From assembly GCF_000384255.1 (NCBI RefSeq), contig NZ_KB913035.1, forward strand, positions 843,362-907,361: a DNA stretch of 64,000 nucleotides. Reading direction: 5' to 3'. A program made the position numbers and the translations under genes. The notes under the pieces were generated by a model. It worked only from the letters and a program-made list of their open reading frames with translations, searched no databases and was not told where the DNA came from. Below, piece after piece: positions 15,366 to 25,660 of this stretch; the first letter of the stretch is position 1; each line of letters opens with the position of its first letter. This DNA is from Methylotenera mobilis 13. Lineage in GTDB: Bacteria; Pseudomonadota; Gammaproteobacteria; Burkholderiales; Methylophilaceae.

Positions 15366-17155
15366 GATTTAAATTTATTTGCAGTGATTAACAGGATTTC
15401 ATTCTCAGGATCTGCAGTCAACGCATCATTCCATATTTTTTTAGCTTTTTCATACTCGCCTTTTTGCCAGAGAACTTCCCCTAGATGTGCTGCAATTTCA
15501 GGGTCTGGATTAATATTGAATGCTTGTTCTAGATATTGAATTGCTTTATCTAAGTTGCCTTTGCGGTAATGTGCCCAACCCAAGCTATCTAGCATGTAAT
15601 GGTCGTTAGGGGATAGTGTTAATGCCTTTTCAATGAGGCTGATAGCTTCTTTAAGTCTGATGTTGCGATCAGCAAATGAGTAGCCAAGTGCATTGTACGC
15701 AGCAGCAAAGTCTGGTTTTTCAGCAATTGCTCTGCGTAACTCTAGCTCCATGAGGTCAAACTTTCCTACTCGCTCTGCAGCAAGTGCGTAGTCGTAAACG
15801 AGCTCTGGAGTGTTCGGCAGATTTTTTACGGCCTTATTTAGTAGTTCAAAAGCATCTTGATGGCGCTTTTCTTTGGAGAGCAAAGCTGCTTGCGCTTTAA
15901 TGACTAGGATTTGTTGTTCAACATTTAAGTCTTCTAAATTGTCCAGTAATTCTATGGCTTTGTCAGTTGACTGTGTGCGAGCAATCACATTGGCTAAGTT
16001 AAATTGTGCCTCAAGGTGGCGTGGTCCTGCCGGAACTTTGTTGTACCAAGACATTGCGGCGACATCATGCTTTTGTTTTTCAGCAGTTTGACCAAGGTAC
16101 AGATAAATTTGGTCTGTATCTTTGAAGTTATTGTCAATTGCTTGTTTGAAGTACTTCTCAGCTTCGTTGTAGTCATTTGCTTGGAATGAAAGTAATCCAA
16201 TAATGGCATAAATTTCGGCAGTGTTGTTCTCTTGAGAGTTTTTAGCATGGTCGAGTATGGCTGGGAACTCAGCTTTTGCAGCAGCGTATTGTTTCTGATT
16301 AACTAAAATTTTTGCTAGATTGATGCGAATCTCATTTGCATCAGGTTGTACTTTTAAATATTCATAGTAAAAAGCAATCGCTTTGTTTGGTGATTGACGA
16401 AAGAGAACTTGGCCTTTCAGTAACGCTGCGATTACCCAGTTAGGGCGAATATCTTCTGCTTTTGAGAGCGCATTAAGCGCTACCGTATCTTGGTTAGCAA
16501 TGTATGCTGCCTGTGCAACTGCGAAATTAGCTTCGGCTAGGGTAGGGTAGGGTTTGGCTAGAGATTGCACTAGTTTTAATACAGCATTTTTGTCAGGGCT
16601 TCTATTAAGTAGTGAGTTAATAAATAAAAAACCACCAGCTCTAGACTCTTCTTTTACTAATAATTGTGCTAGGTAAGGTTCTGCTTCATTTAGTCTACCG
16701 GTTGCAATCAGCATTTCTGTCATTGCTTGCTGAGCTTCTGTTGAAGTTGGATCTAGTTCTGCCCATAATTTGACGGCTGGAACTGTTAAATTTGGAATAT
16801 TTGCATAGGCTGCAATTTTTGCTGCACGCTCGGCTAAGCGAGGATCTTGTTCTGCACGAGCTAAATCGTAAAAAATAGCGCCTGCTGTACCAATTTCGCC
16901 ACGCTGCCCTGCAACTTCACCAACTAGGTATTTATAAACAAATTCCGCAGTCAGTGTTTTCTCATGAGGTGAAGCTGGCTCATTAGCACTTGCTAATGTA
17001 TCTGAATGATAACGGTTTGGATGATTGCTTGCGCAACTAGCCAGACCTAGCATTAGCATGCATAAGGCAACGTTCACCGCGGTTGTAATTGGGGCGGCTT
17101 TTTTAAGCGGTGTGTTCAAATCTAGTTTTTTTGTCATCAGGGTATGTGAAACCAT
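15362..17155 (-). CDS. Tetratricopeptide-repeat lipoprotein
   Basis: A 597-residue TPR protein, commonly found directly upstream of lolB and ispE in Betaproteobacteria. The N-terminus has a hydrophobic stretch ending in the lipobox LASC, so it is probably an outer- or inner-membrane lipoprotein. Many degenerate 34-residue TPR units follow; the clearest are AAYNALGYSFADRN, LDSLGWAHYRKGNLDKAIQYLEQA and AHLGEVLWQKGEYEKA near the end. The start may be the second Met (MTKKLDLN), 6 codons in. It likely scaffolds an envelope complex; its exact partner is unknown. Confidence 0.85.
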   Translation of the reverse strand: MVSHTLMTKKLDLNTPLKKAAPITTAVNVALCMLMLGLASCASNHPNRYHSDTLASANEPASPHEKTLTAEFVYKYLVGEVAGQRGEIGTAGAIFYDLARAEQDPRLAERAAKIAAYANIPNLTVPAVKLWAELDPTSTEAQQAMTEMLIATGRLNEAEPYLAQLLVKEESRAGGFLFINSLLNRSPDKNAVLKLVQSLAKPYPTLAEANFAVAQAAYIANQDTVALNALSKAEDIRPNWVIAALLKGQVLFRQSPNKAIAFYYEYLKVQPDANEIRINLAKILVNQKQYAAAKAEFPAILDHAKNSQENNTAEIYAIIGLLSFQANDYNEAEKYFKQAIDNNFKDTDQIYLYLGQTAEKQKHDVAAMSWYNKVPAGPRHLEAQFNLANVIARTQSTDKAIELLDNLEDLNVEQQILVIKAQAALLSKEKRHQDAFELLNKAVKNLPNTPELVYDYALAAERVGKFDLMELELRRAIAEKPDFAAAYNALGYSFADRNIRLKEAISLIEKALTLSPNDHYMLDSLGWAHYRKGNLDKAIQYLEQAFNINPDPEIAAHLGEVLWQKGEYEKAKKIWNDALTADPENEILLITANKFKS

Positions 17156-17511
17156 TTTATAAAGTTGATTGTTTACGCTATATAGTAAATTACGCGTTTA
17201 TAGTTTGCATTAGTTTTAATGGGTTTAAACTAAATATTTACCCAGAATTACTTTTATATTTGCGATGCATCACTGAATGTGTCTATCTAATCATTAGGTT
17301 AACACTGTATCATGCCTCGTTGCTTCTTAGTCCGTGACAGCGGCTGCAAGTTCCGACATAATTATAGATTGACTATAGCGCAAGTGAAATGAACTGTCGC
17401 CTGTAGATTTGAATCTATAGATTTGTTTTATCTGGGTCAGGCTTTTTATAATATTTTTATAAAATTGGTAATAACCGTCTGTATTTAAACGAATGTTTTA
17501 ATTGAGTACCT
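17156..17511. other. Divergent intergenic region (TPR gene / Gld operon)
   Basis: It must hold the promoters of both flanking operons. A short inverted repeat TAGATTTGAATCTA lies at 17404-17417, about 95 bases before the ABC gene. No convincing reading frame or RNA gene is seen; a 75-codon frame at 17110 overlaps the TPR gene and has no family features. Confidence 0.5.
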
Positions 17512-18447
17512 ATGAATAATTTTACAGTTGAGGCAATTGAGCTTACGCGGCTTTACGGAGGTCGCGAAGCAGTAAGTAATGTTAATTTCACCTTAAGTAA
17601 AGGCGAGGTTTTGGGGTTTCTAGGCCCTAACGGAGCTGGTAAATCTACCACCATGAAAATGCTCACTGGCAATTTGGCGCCGAGCCATGGCAGTGTCAAG
17701 ATTTGTGGTATCGATATGATAGAAAACCCAAAAGAGGCCAAGGCGCTGATTGGGTACCTGCCAGAAATGCGTCCTTTATATAAAGAGTTGACTGTAGATG
17801 AGTATTTGACGATGGCAGCCAGACTGCATCGTGTGAGTGCTAAGCACATTAAAAAAGCAGTCGAAAATGCTAAAGAGCGTTGTGGTTTAACGCATATGAG
17901 CAAACGATTGATTGAAAACTTATCAAACGGTTATCAACAACGTGTTGGTATTGCACAAGCGATTATTCATAGCCCAATGGTGGTGATTCTTGATGAACCA
18001 ACTGTGGGCCTAGATCCAATTCAGATTCGTGATATTCGTACATTAATTCGTGAAGTTGGCACGGATCATAGCGTGATTATCTCTACACACATTCTGCCTG
18101 AGGTAGAAATGGTGTGTGATCAGGTACAAATTATCGACAAAGGCAAGCTTGTTTTTAATGGTTCGATTGATGTGCTTAAACGTCAACGTGTTGGTAATAA
18201 ACTACTTATCGGTTTACGTAACCCACCAGCGATTGAAGAAATTCTCAGAATATCTGGTGTTTCAGAGGCTGAAAGCTTAGCTAATGGCTTGATTCGTGTG
18301 CGTTATGCAGAAAATGCAGAACCAGCAGAGGCGATTGTGCAGGCAGCTGTTCAGCAAGGTTGGGGTTTGCATCAAATTGCACCAGACCAAACCAGTTTGG
18401 AAGACGTGTTTATGCAACTGACTTATCAAGAGCAAGTTGCTGTTTAG
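17512..18447 (+). CDS. gldA: Gld-type ABC transporter, ATP-binding subunit
   Basis: ATPase of a Gld/Nos-type ABC exporter. It is 311 residues: Walker A GPNGAGKSTTMKML, signature LSNGYQQRVGIAQAI, and Walker B VVILDEPTVGLDP, with a C-terminal extension of the type seen in GldA/NosF. It heads a run of four genes (17512-21596) with short gaps: ATPase, permease, GldG-like and DUF4340 protein. The substrate is not known in non-gliding bacteria; an envelope or cell-surface role is likely. Confidence 0.9.
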   Translation: MNNFTVEAIELTRLYGGREAVSNVNFTLSKGEVLGFLGPNGAGKSTTMKMLTGNLAPSHGSVKICGIDMIENPKEAKALIGYLPEMRPLYKELTVDEYLTMAARLHRVSAKHIKKAVENAKERCGLTHMSKRLIENLSNGYQQRVGIAQAIIHSPMVVILDEPTVGLDPIQIRDIRTLIREVGTDHSVIISTHILPEVEMVCDQVQIIDKGKLVFNGSIDVLKRQRVGNKLLIGLRNPPAIEEILRISGVSEAESLANGLIRVRYAENAEPAEAIVQAAVQQGWGLHQIAPDQTSLEDVFMQLTYQEQVAV

Positions 18448-18503
18448 TTTGGTTCAGTTGAGTCACTTTTCAGTATAACAATCGGTTATTTAAGGTTTTA
18501 TTT

Positions 18504-19250
18504 ATGATTATTAATGTCGCAAGAAAAGAACTTAAAAGTGTATTTGCCTCGCCGATGGGGTGGGTGATTTTGTCGTTGTTAATGTTCGCATTTGGTACGC
18601 AATACCTGAATGCAGTGAATGACTATTTTGCCGTAATGTCAGGAGCGATGCGTCCAGCTGAGCGTACTGGTGTTACCCAGTTTGTGGGTCAGTCTGTTTA
18701 TGGCTTAGCTTCATTTATTATGTTGTTCGCGGTGCCGTTATTGTCGATGAGACTTATTTCTGAAGAGCGCCGTAGCCAAACGCTTCCGTTCTTATTCAGT
18801 GCGCCTATTTCATTGACTGAAATTGTGGTGGGTAAGTTTGTTGGTCTAGTGGCATTCTTGAGTATCTTGATTTTGTTTATTGGTGCAATGCTGTCGACGC
18901 TTAATATTTGGGCTGATATTGATTTTGGCTTTTTATTTACTAACTCGCTTGGTTTGTTGCTAATGGTGGCGGGCTTCTCTGCTTTAGGTATTTACTTTTC
19001 TAGCTTAACGCAACAGCCTGTTATTGCTGCCATTTTAACGTTCATCGCACTATTTGCATTGATGATGTTAGACCGCTTTTTTGGGGATGACCCAACCAAC
19101 GTTTTAGGTAGCTTATCACTCACACGTCACTTTCAGTCATTTGCTAGCGGTTTGATAGATAGTGCAGATATCGTCTATTTTATTTTATTCGCAGTGACAT
19201 TTTTAACCTTAACAGTGCGTCGCTTAGATGCTGACCGCTTACGTGGTTAA
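18504..19250 (+). CDS. gldF: Gld-type ABC transporter permease
   Basis: A 248-residue membrane subunit with about six hydrophobic segments. It opens with the GldF-type MIINVARKELKSVFASPMGWVI and has RLISEERRSQTLPFLFSAP in its first cytoplasmic loop. It is 56 bases after the ATPase and 14 before the GldG-like gene, so it is in the same operon. Identification is by family shape and context. Confidence 0.9.
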   Translation: MIINVARKELKSVFASPMGWVILSLLMFAFGTQYLNAVNDYFAVMSGAMRPAERTGVTQFVGQSVYGLASFIMLFAVPLLSMRLISEERRSQTLPFLFSAPISLTEIVVGKFVGLVAFLSILILFIGAMLSTLNIWADIDFGFLFTNSLGLLLMVAGFSALGIYFSSLTQQPVIAAILTFIALFALMMLDRFFGDDPTNVLGSLSLTRHFQSFASGLIDSADIVYFILFAVTFLTLTVRRLDADRLRG

Positions 19251-19264
19251 TTGGAATTTTTGAT

Positions 19265-20650
19265 ATGAACATTAATCGTAAATTACGTTTTCAGCTATTA
19301 GTACAAAATTGGTTTTTTGTCGTATTGTTTTTAATGCTTGTTGTGTTGCTAGGCTATTTTGCTAGCGAGTATCGCGTAGCAAAAGATATTACACAAGCGA
19401 ATCGCAATATTTTGACGCAGGGCAGTGTGAACGTGCTCAAGCAGATGAAAGCACCAGTTAATATTACTGTGTACGCGACTAAAGATGACGCCTCAAGCGG
19501 TGATGTGTTCCGTAAAGGGATTGTGGACTTTGTGGCGCGCTACCAACGTGATAAAAAAGATATTAGACTCAAATTTATTAACCCTTCTGAAGAGCCAAAA
19601 CTAGCACAAGATGCTGGTGTAAAAGTGGATGGTGAAGTGGTGGTCGAGTATCAAAAGCGCGTTGAACATATTACACCACCATTTGCAGAGCAAGAGTTTA
19701 CTAACTTGTTAGTCAGACTATCTCGTACTAATCAGCAAGCTGTTATGTATTTAGATGGTCATGGTGAGCGCAACTTGATTGGTGTTAAGAATCATGATTT
19801 AGGCGAGTTTGGTAAACAGTTAGAAACCAAAGGGTTTAAATTTGCTAACCCAGATTTAACGATTGCACAGGCTGTACCTAGTAATGGTGCGATGTTAGTA
19901 GTAGCAAGCCCACAAGTCGATATCAGTGAGATTGAGGCGCAAAAAATTAAAGCTTATCTTGAAGCTGGTGGTAATTTGCTTTGGTTGCTAGATGATAATG
20001 ACTTTAAAGGTATGCAGAACATTGCTGACTACTTAGGTCTGCAAGTATCCCCTGGTGTCGTGTTAGATATGGCCTCTGCTCAGTATGGTGCAGATGCGCG
20101 CGTTGCGTTTGCGAGTTTATATGGTGAGCATCCAATTACGACTAACTTTATGTTGCGTACTTTGTTCCCAGAGTCTCATGAAGTGAGCGCGGTAGGTACT
20201 GATGAAAACGGATGGAAAGTAAGCAAGTTAGTTGAAGTGGCGCCTAACGGCTGGTTGTCCTCTGCGAAGTTGGCAAAAGGTGCAAAACCTGTTTTTAATG
20301 AAAAGACAGATAAGCGTGGCCCAATCAATATTGGTGTTGCACTAGAGCGTATCTATGGCAAAAAAGGTCAGCGTGTAGTGGTGATGGGCAATGCTAACTT
20401 CTTATCTAACACCTTCATTACTAATGGCGGCAATTTGGATTTAGGCGTGAATATCGTTAACTGGTTAGCAGGTGATGACAACCTGATTACGATACAGCCG
20501 ATGCCTTTGAAAGACATCAATGTTTCAATTCCCGATACTGATCAAGGTCGTTTAGTTGCTTGGACTGTATTCCATAGCTTCCAATATTTTATTCCGCTTG
20601 GATTCATGATTGCAGGATTATATTTCTGGTGGAAGCGCAGAAGGGCTTAG
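19265..20650 (+). CDS. gldG: GldG-family ABC auxiliary protein
   Basis: A 461-residue protein with one N-terminal membrane segment (about residues 13-33) and one C-terminal segment (about 433-453). Between them lies a large periplasmic domain of the ABC_transp_aux type (for example MYLDGHGERNLIG and GNLLWLLDDND). Such proteins pair with GldF permeases. It follows the permease directly. No catalytic function is evident. Confidence 0.9.
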   Translation: MNINRKLRFQLLVQNWFFVVLFLMLVVLLGYFASEYRVAKDITQANRNILTQGSVNVLKQMKAPVNITVYATKDDASSGDVFRKGIVDFVARYQRDKKDIRLKFINPSEEPKLAQDAGVKVDGEVVVEYQKRVEHITPPFAEQEFTNLLVRLSRTNQQAVMYLDGHGERNLIGVKNHDLGEFGKQLETKGFKFANPDLTIAQAVPSNGAMLVVASPQVDISEIEAQKIKAYLEAGGNLLWLLDDNDFKGMQNIADYLGLQVSPGVVLDMASAQYGADARVAFASLYGEHPITTNFMLRTLFPESHEVSAVGTDENGWKVSKLVEVAPNGWLSSAKLAKGAKPVFNEKTDKRGPINIGVALERIYGKKGQRVVVMGNANFLSNTFITNGGNLDLGVNIVNWLAGDDNLITIQPMPLKDINVSIPDTDQGRLVAWTVFHSFQYFIPLGFMIAGLYFWWKRRRA

Positions 20651-20699
20651 TAATAGAGAGCTTTAATCTAGTGTTGTAATAAGTGGTTGAGGGAGTGGC

Positions 20700-21596
20700 A
20701 TGAAAAAACGTTGGTTATTAAATCTAATTTTACTTGCGGTGGTGGCGAGCCTAGTAACATTTTTGTATGTTCGTCCTAAAACAGAGGCCAATAAAGGGGC
20801 TGAGTACGAAGTTTCAACGTACAAACTGGCTGAGTTTAATGCCATTGCGATTGAGTTTCCAGCTAAGGCTGCTGTCACTTTTGAAAAAATAGATGGATAC
20901 TGGCGTTTGACTGCACCCTATAAAACACGTGCTGACCAGTTGTCTGTGCAGCGTATTCTGGCCATTATTGCGGCTAAAAGTCGTGAAAAAATTGTTTCAG
21001 ATGATATGGCTAAGTTTGGATTGGTGAACCCTGCACTTAAATTAAAGTTATTTAGAGATGCAAATAGTGCTGAAGAGTTTTTATTTGGTACTTATAACCC
21101 ACTTACTGACGAGCAATATATTCTGCATAAGAATACGGTTTACTTAGTATCCAACACTTATGCTGAGGCAGCTTCTACTCAGGTGATTGAAATGGTGGAT
21201 AAAGCGCCATTAAAACCTACAGAGAAAGTGGCAGGTTTTGATTTTAGCCGACTTGAACAATGGGAAGCCTCTAGGCTAAATGTAGATTTGGTGGACGGTC
21301 AGTGGAAAGTTTCTATTAAAGAAGCTAAGCCATTACAAAATGAAATGAACGAGTGGGTAGATTACTCATGGATACACACGCTAGCTAAATCCGTTGAGTT
21401 ATATACTCCTGACCGTAAAACCGTTTATCCTTCATTTGAAATCAAATTGGCAGATGGCAGTAAAGTGCATTTTGATAAGATTCAAGAGTCGCCAGATTTG
21501 CTTTTGGGGCGCCCGGATGAAGGCATCATGTATACATTCCCATCTGACTCGGGTTTTGTGATGTTAAACCCGCCAATTAATGTACCAAGTAAGTAA
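20700..21596 (+). CDS. DUF4340 domain protein
   Basis: A 298-residue protein with an N-terminal membrane anchor (about residues 5-21), then repeated modules of the DUF4340 type (for example AITIEF-like strands and KFGLVNPALKLKLF). Such proteins usually end GldFG-type operons, as here, 49 bases after the GldG-like gene. A rho-independent terminator follows at 21629. Probably a periplasmic partner of the transporter. Confidence 0.85.
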   Translation: MKKRWLLNLILLAVVASLVTFLYVRPKTEANKGAEYEVSTYKLAEFNAIAIEFPAKAAVTFEKIDGYWRLTAPYKTRADQLSVQRILAIIAAKSREKIVSDDMAKFGLVNPALKLKLFRDANSAEEFLFGTYNPLTDEQYILHKNTVYLVSNTYAEAASTQVIEMVDKAPLKPTEKVAGFDFSRLEQWEASRLNVDLVDGQWKVSIKEAKPLQNEMNEWVDYSWIHTLAKSVELYTPDRKTVYPSFEIKLADGSKVHFDKIQESPDLLLGRPDEGIMYTFPSDSGFVMLNPPINVPSK

Positions 21597-21628
21597 TGTG
21601 TTATTCATTCACTTAACTTTTCTCATTT

Positions 21629-21670
21629 AAAAAATCCCTCACTGTACTGTCGTATCGTGAGGGATTTTTT
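21629..21670 (+). terminator. Terminator after the Gld operon
   Basis: AAATCCCTCAC pairs with GTGAGGGATTT around a 14-base loop, with an A-run before and a T-run after, so it can work both ways. It lies between the DUF4340 gene and mutM. Confidence 0.9.
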
Positions 21671-21686
21671 CTAGGAAATTACAGTT

Positions 21687-22502
21687 ATGCCAGAGTTACC
21701 AGAAGTTGAGACGACAAGGCTGGGATTGCTGTCGCTTTTAGATCAGGCTGTAGCCTCGATTGTGATTCGCAATCCATCGCTACGCTGGCCTATTCCAGCA
21801 AACCTACCAGAGTTGTTGCATGGGAAAACCTTACGCGCGTTAACGCGCCGAGCTAAGTATATTCTTGCACATTTTGATCATGGTGTTCTATTACTGCATT
21901 TAGGTATGTCTGGACGTATTTGTTTACTGGCCAATAACGAGCCAGCGCAAAAGCATGATCACTTTGATATTGCATTTAATGATGGGCAAGTGCTACGCCT
22001 ACGTGACCCTAGGCGATTTGGTGCGGTGCTATGGGCTGGTGAGCAATATGAGCAACATAAGCTACTCAGTGTATTAGGCCCTGAGCCTTTGGATGATGTG
22101 TTTACAGGTAAGTATTTGCAGCAACACATGCACACACGCACGGCAGCCATTAAAACTACGATAATGGACAGCCATTTGGTGGTAGGGGTAGGTAATATTT
22201 ACGCAAGCGAGTCTTTATTCCGTGCAGGGATTGATCCTGCAACACCTGCGAATAGGCTAAGTTTGAAGCAATGTGAAAAACTCGTGAGTGAAATAAAGGC
22301 GACATTAAGCGATGCGCTTAAAGTCGGCGGTAGCAGCTTGCGGGACTTTTTTGGCACTGATGGCAACCCAGGATATTTTCAGCAACAGTATTTTGTTTAC
22401 GGTAGAACTGATGAGCCATGCAGAGTATGCGGCAAGCCAATTTTAAATATTCGCCAAGGGCAGCGCTCCACGTTTTATTGTGGAGTTTGCCAAAAGCGCT
22501 GA
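21687..22502 (+). CDS. mutM: Formamidopyrimidine-DNA glycosylase
   Basis: Base-excision repair enzyme that removes 8-oxoguanine and nicks the strand. It is 271 residues. The catalytic N-terminus PELPEVETTR is intact after Met removal, GVGNIYASES is the helix-two-turn-helix region, and a C-terminal zinc finger (CRVCGKPI ... CGVCQKR) closes the protein. It stands alone between a terminator and the convergent symporter gene. Confidence 0.97.
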   Translation: MPELPEVETTRLGLLSLLDQAVASIVIRNPSLRWPIPANLPELLHGKTLRALTRRAKYILAHFDHGVLLLHLGMSGRICLLANNEPAQKHDHFDIAFNDGQVLRLRDPRRFGAVLWAGEQYEQHKLLSVLGPEPLDDVFTGKYLQQHMHTRTAAIKTTIMDSHLVVGVGNIYASESLFRAGIDPATPANRLSLKQCEKLVSEIKATLSDALKVGGSSLRDFFGTDGNPGYFQQQYFVYGRTDEPCRVCGKPILNIRQGQRSTFYCGVCQKR

Positions 22503-22528
22503 GGTATCATTAGATTTATAAAAACGGG

Positions 22529-23998
22529 TCAGCGTTGATGTGACCTTGCCGCATGCTCATGTAAATATCCAGCTGGTTTTTCTGGGCTGCCACCGATTTT
22601 CTGAGGAAGTAGTGAGCCTAGGATCATCGCAATAATACTTACTCCCAAGCCGATGAGTTGCGGTGGAATTAAGCATTCTTCACCTACTAAGACTTCAATC
22701 AATACCCAAGTACTAATACCCCCAATGATGGCAGCTAGTGCGCCTTGTGAGGTGGATTTTTTCCAGAATGCGCCGAACACGAGTGGCACAAATGCCCCAG
22801 CCAACGTAATTTTGTAAGCGGACTCTACCATCCCAAAGATTGAACGTTCAGAATTGAGGGCGTAGATTAACACGCATAAACCAAAGCTTAATAGGCAAAT
22901 ACGCATGACTTTAAGAAAGCCTCTGTCACTTAAATTGGGCATGTAACCTTTGACGATATTTTCTGCGAAGGATACTGATGGTGCTAATAGTGTTGCTGAT
23001 GAACAACTCATAATGGCAGAAAGTACCGCACCAAAGAAAATGACTTGTGCAAATAGCGGCGTGTGTTCTAACACTAAATAAGGGAGCACGCGCTGAGAGT
23101 CTTCTACGACCAGCGCACCAAAGTGTGCTGGATCAATTAACGTGGCTGCATAAGCAATGAACATTGGTACAAAGGTAAAGCAGAAGTAGACCGTAGCGCC
23201 TAGAAGAGAGCCCCATAATGCGATGTTTGCACTTTTTGCAGAAGTAATACGTTGGAATACATCTTGTTGAGGAATAGAGCCTAGCATCATGGTCAGCCAG
23301 CCACCAAGAAATGTCATCCACACCCAAATATCTGCACCTTTGGGGAAAAAGTCTAGTTTCCCCGCTGCACGTGCGTGTTCTACCACTGGTGCAACACCGC
23401 CTGTCATGCCAGAAACGATACTACCTATATAAAGCAGCCCGCCAATCACTACAATCATTTGTACAAAGTCTAGCACTGCTACTGATAGCATACCGCCGAA
23501 TGTTGTATAGGTGAGGACGATAGCTGTGCCTAATATCATCCCAGTTTCTTCACTTACCGCACCATCGGTAATGATATTAAAAATAAGGCCTAGTGCTTTG
23601 ATTTGTGCAGCCACCCAGCCTAAATATGAAATGACAATGGCAATGGTTGTTAGTACTTCAACTGAGCGGTTGTAACGCATGCGGTAAAAATCACCGAGGG
23701 TGATAATGTTGAGTTTATAAAGCTGGGTAGAAAAGAAAAAGCCTGCAATCACTAGGCACATGCTGGAGCCGAAAGGGTCTGCAGCAACACCGTTTAAACC
23801 GTCTGTGACAAAGGTAGCAGATACGCCGAATATTGCCTCAGCACCAAACCATGTGGCAAATACAGTCGCCATAACAACGGGTAGTGGCAGATGGCGCCCC
23901 GCAACTGCGTAGTCTTTAGTGTTTTTTACACGTGTGGCGGCAACTAATCCTATCGTAATCGAGATCAATAAGTAGAAGACGACAAACCAAATCAGCAT
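22529..23998 (-). CDS. Sodium/solute symporter (SSS family)
   Basis: A 489-residue inner-membrane protein with about 13 hydrophobic segments. SSS-family signatures include AGRHLPLPVVMATVFATWFGAEAIFG at the start and a PQQDVFQRI motif in the middle, near the sodium-binding helix region. The substrate cannot be told from the sequence; pantothenate, proline and acetate carriers all belong here. It converges on mutM with a 26-base gap. Confidence 0.85.
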   Translation of the reverse strand: MLIWFVVFYLLISITIGLVAATRVKNTKDYAVAGRHLPLPVVMATVFATWFGAEAIFGVSATFVTDGLNGVAADPFGSSMCLVIAGFFFSTQLYKLNIITLGDFYRMRYNRSVEVLTTIAIVISYLGWVAAQIKALGLIFNIITDGAVSEETGMILGTAIVLTYTTFGGMLSVAVLDFVQMIVVIGGLLYIGSIVSGMTGGVAPVVEHARAAGKLDFFPKGADIWVWMTFLGGWLTMMLGSIPQQDVFQRITSAKSANIALWGSLLGATVYFCFTFVPMFIAYAATLIDPAHFGALVVEDSQRVLPYLVLEHTPLFAQVIFFGAVLSAIMSCSSATLLAPSVSFAENIVKGYMPNLSDRGFLKVMRICLLSFGLCVLIYALNSERSIFGMVESAYKITLAGAFVPLVFGAFWKKSTSQGALAAIIGGISTWVLIEVLVGEECLIPPQLIGLGVSIIAMILGSLLPQKIGGSPEKPAGYLHEHAARSHQR

Positions 23999-24106
23999 AG
24001 CAGGATCCTACAGTTTAATATTTATGTGTCTAAAATTGAGGAGCGGTTAAGTAAATAGGTGCGTATCTTTAAAACCTTAAGTCCTTACATTTAAAATGAC
24101 TCAGGG

Positions 24107-25657
24107 TTAGTGAATAAAGTAAGTGCCTGCAATTAATAAGACCTCTACAAGCGCCAAAGCTACAATAGCAATCACTAGCCGCTTTTGCCATGTTGCTTGT
24201 TGTTGCTGTGCTTTGATCAGTTGTTCTATCGATGTTCGCAATGGTACTTCTTGCTCAGCTTGGTTGGTTTGCATTAAAAACTGATGCGCTAGTCTAGGCA
24301 TTTGCGGCATCGTCTTAATGATGTGTGGCAGTTCATTTTTAAAGTTTTTGAACATAGAGCGCCATCCAATTTGCTCATTCATCCAACGGGTTAAAAAGGG
24401 CTGTGCACTTTTCCATAGATCTAAATTAGGGTCTAGTTCTCTTCCTAAGCCTTCGATATTGAGGAGGGTCTTTTGCAACATAATCAGCTGCGGTTGAATG
24501 ATGACACCAAAGCGACGTGCCATTTGAAATAAGCTCAGTAGCGTACGTGCAAAAGAAATGTCTTTTAGTGGTTTGTTGAAGATGGGTTCACAGATCGCTC
24601 GGACTGCGGTTTCTAGCTCTTCACGCTTGGTGTCTGCTGGCACCCAGCCAGAGTCAATATGAGCCTGCGCAACATCACGATAATCTCGGTTAAAAAAGGC
24701 TAAGAAATTGCGTGCAAGGTAATATTTATCTACATCATTGAGCGATCCCATAATGCCAAAATCAAGCGCGATGTATTTGCCATCATCTGCGACCTGTATG
24801 TTGCCTGGGTGCATATCCGCATGAAAAAAACCATCGCGAAACACTTGCGTGAAAAATATTTCAACTCCATCTCTCGCTAGTTTCGAAATATCAATTCCTT
24901 TTGCAATTAACTGGTCGCGCTGGCTAATTTGCGTGCCATGCATACGTTGCATGACCATCACCTCTTTACGGCACCAATCCCAATGCACATCTGGCACAAT
25001 TAATGTGGATTTATCTGCAAAGTTACGACCAAGCAGGCTACAGTTTGCTGCCTCAAGTGTTAAATCTAATTCACTTTCGGTATGTCTTGCAAACTCTGCA
25101 ACAATTTCGCGAGGCTTTAGTCGTCTAAACTCAGATGAGATACTTTGTAACAACAAAGCCACGGTATCCATGAGCAGTAGGTCGTGCGCGATGGTTTTCT
25201 CAATATTTGGCCTTAATACTTTGACGGCAACTGGTTCACCATGTGGTAAGTGAGCAAAGTGCACTTGCGCCACTGATGCGCTTGCAACAGGAGTTTCATC
25301 AAACTGTGAAAAACGCTGTGCTAAAGGCTCATTAAACGCTTGTGTAATGATGGCTTCTACTTCTGCAAAACTAAATGGTGGAACTTGGTCTTGTAGTTTT
25401 GCTAACTCATCAGCAATGTCTGCGGGAATTAAATCGCGGCGAGTCGATAGCATTTGCCCAAATTTAACAAAAATAGGGCCTAGTGTTTCTAAGGCCAATC
25501 TAAGGCGAGCGCCGCGCGGGGTTTTTGTATTTCGCCAAAACAATAAGATGCCGATGACGGATTGCAGAAGTTTTAGTTTGCTGTGATTCAGTATGAGCTC
25601 ATCTAAACTGAAACGCAGGGTAATGAAAATAATATAAAAAAGCCGAAAAATCCGCAT
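24107..25657 (-). CDS. ubiB: Ubiquinone biosynthesis kinase-like protein UbiB
   Basis: ABC1/ADCK-family atypical kinase needed for ubiquinone synthesis. It is 516 residues. It has the KxGQ motif (FVKFGQMLSTRRDLIP), the Ala-rich loop region ASASVAQVHFA, the conserved VAVKVLRP, the HADMHPGN catalytic loop and the ALDFGIMG metal motif. Two hydrophobic segments at the C-terminus anchor it to the membrane. It follows ubiJ after 3 bases in an operon with ubiE. Confidence 0.95.
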   Translation of the reverse strand: MRIFRLFYIIFITLRFSLDELILNHSKLKLLQSVIGILLFWRNTKTPRGARLRLALETLGPIFVKFGQMLSTRRDLIPADIADELAKLQDQVPPFSFAEVEAIITQAFNEPLAQRFSQFDETPVASASVAQVHFAHLPHGEPVAVKVLRPNIEKTIAHDLLLMDTVALLLQSISSEFRRLKPREIVAEFARHTESELDLTLEAANCSLLGRNFADKSTLIVPDVHWDWCRKEVMVMQRMHGTQISQRDQLIAKGIDISKLARDGVEIFFTQVFRDGFFHADMHPGNIQVADDGKYIALDFGIMGSLNDVDKYYLARNFLAFFNRDYRDVAQAHIDSGWVPADTKREELETAVRAICEPIFNKPLKDISFARTLLSLFQMARRFGVIIQPQLIMLQKTLLNIEGLGRELDPNLDLWKSAQPFLTRWMNEQIGWRSMFKNFKNELPHIIKTMPQMPRLAHQFLMQTNQAEQEVPLRTSIEQLIKAQQQQATWQKRLVIAIVALALVEVLLIAGTYFIH

Positions 25658-25660
25658 AAA

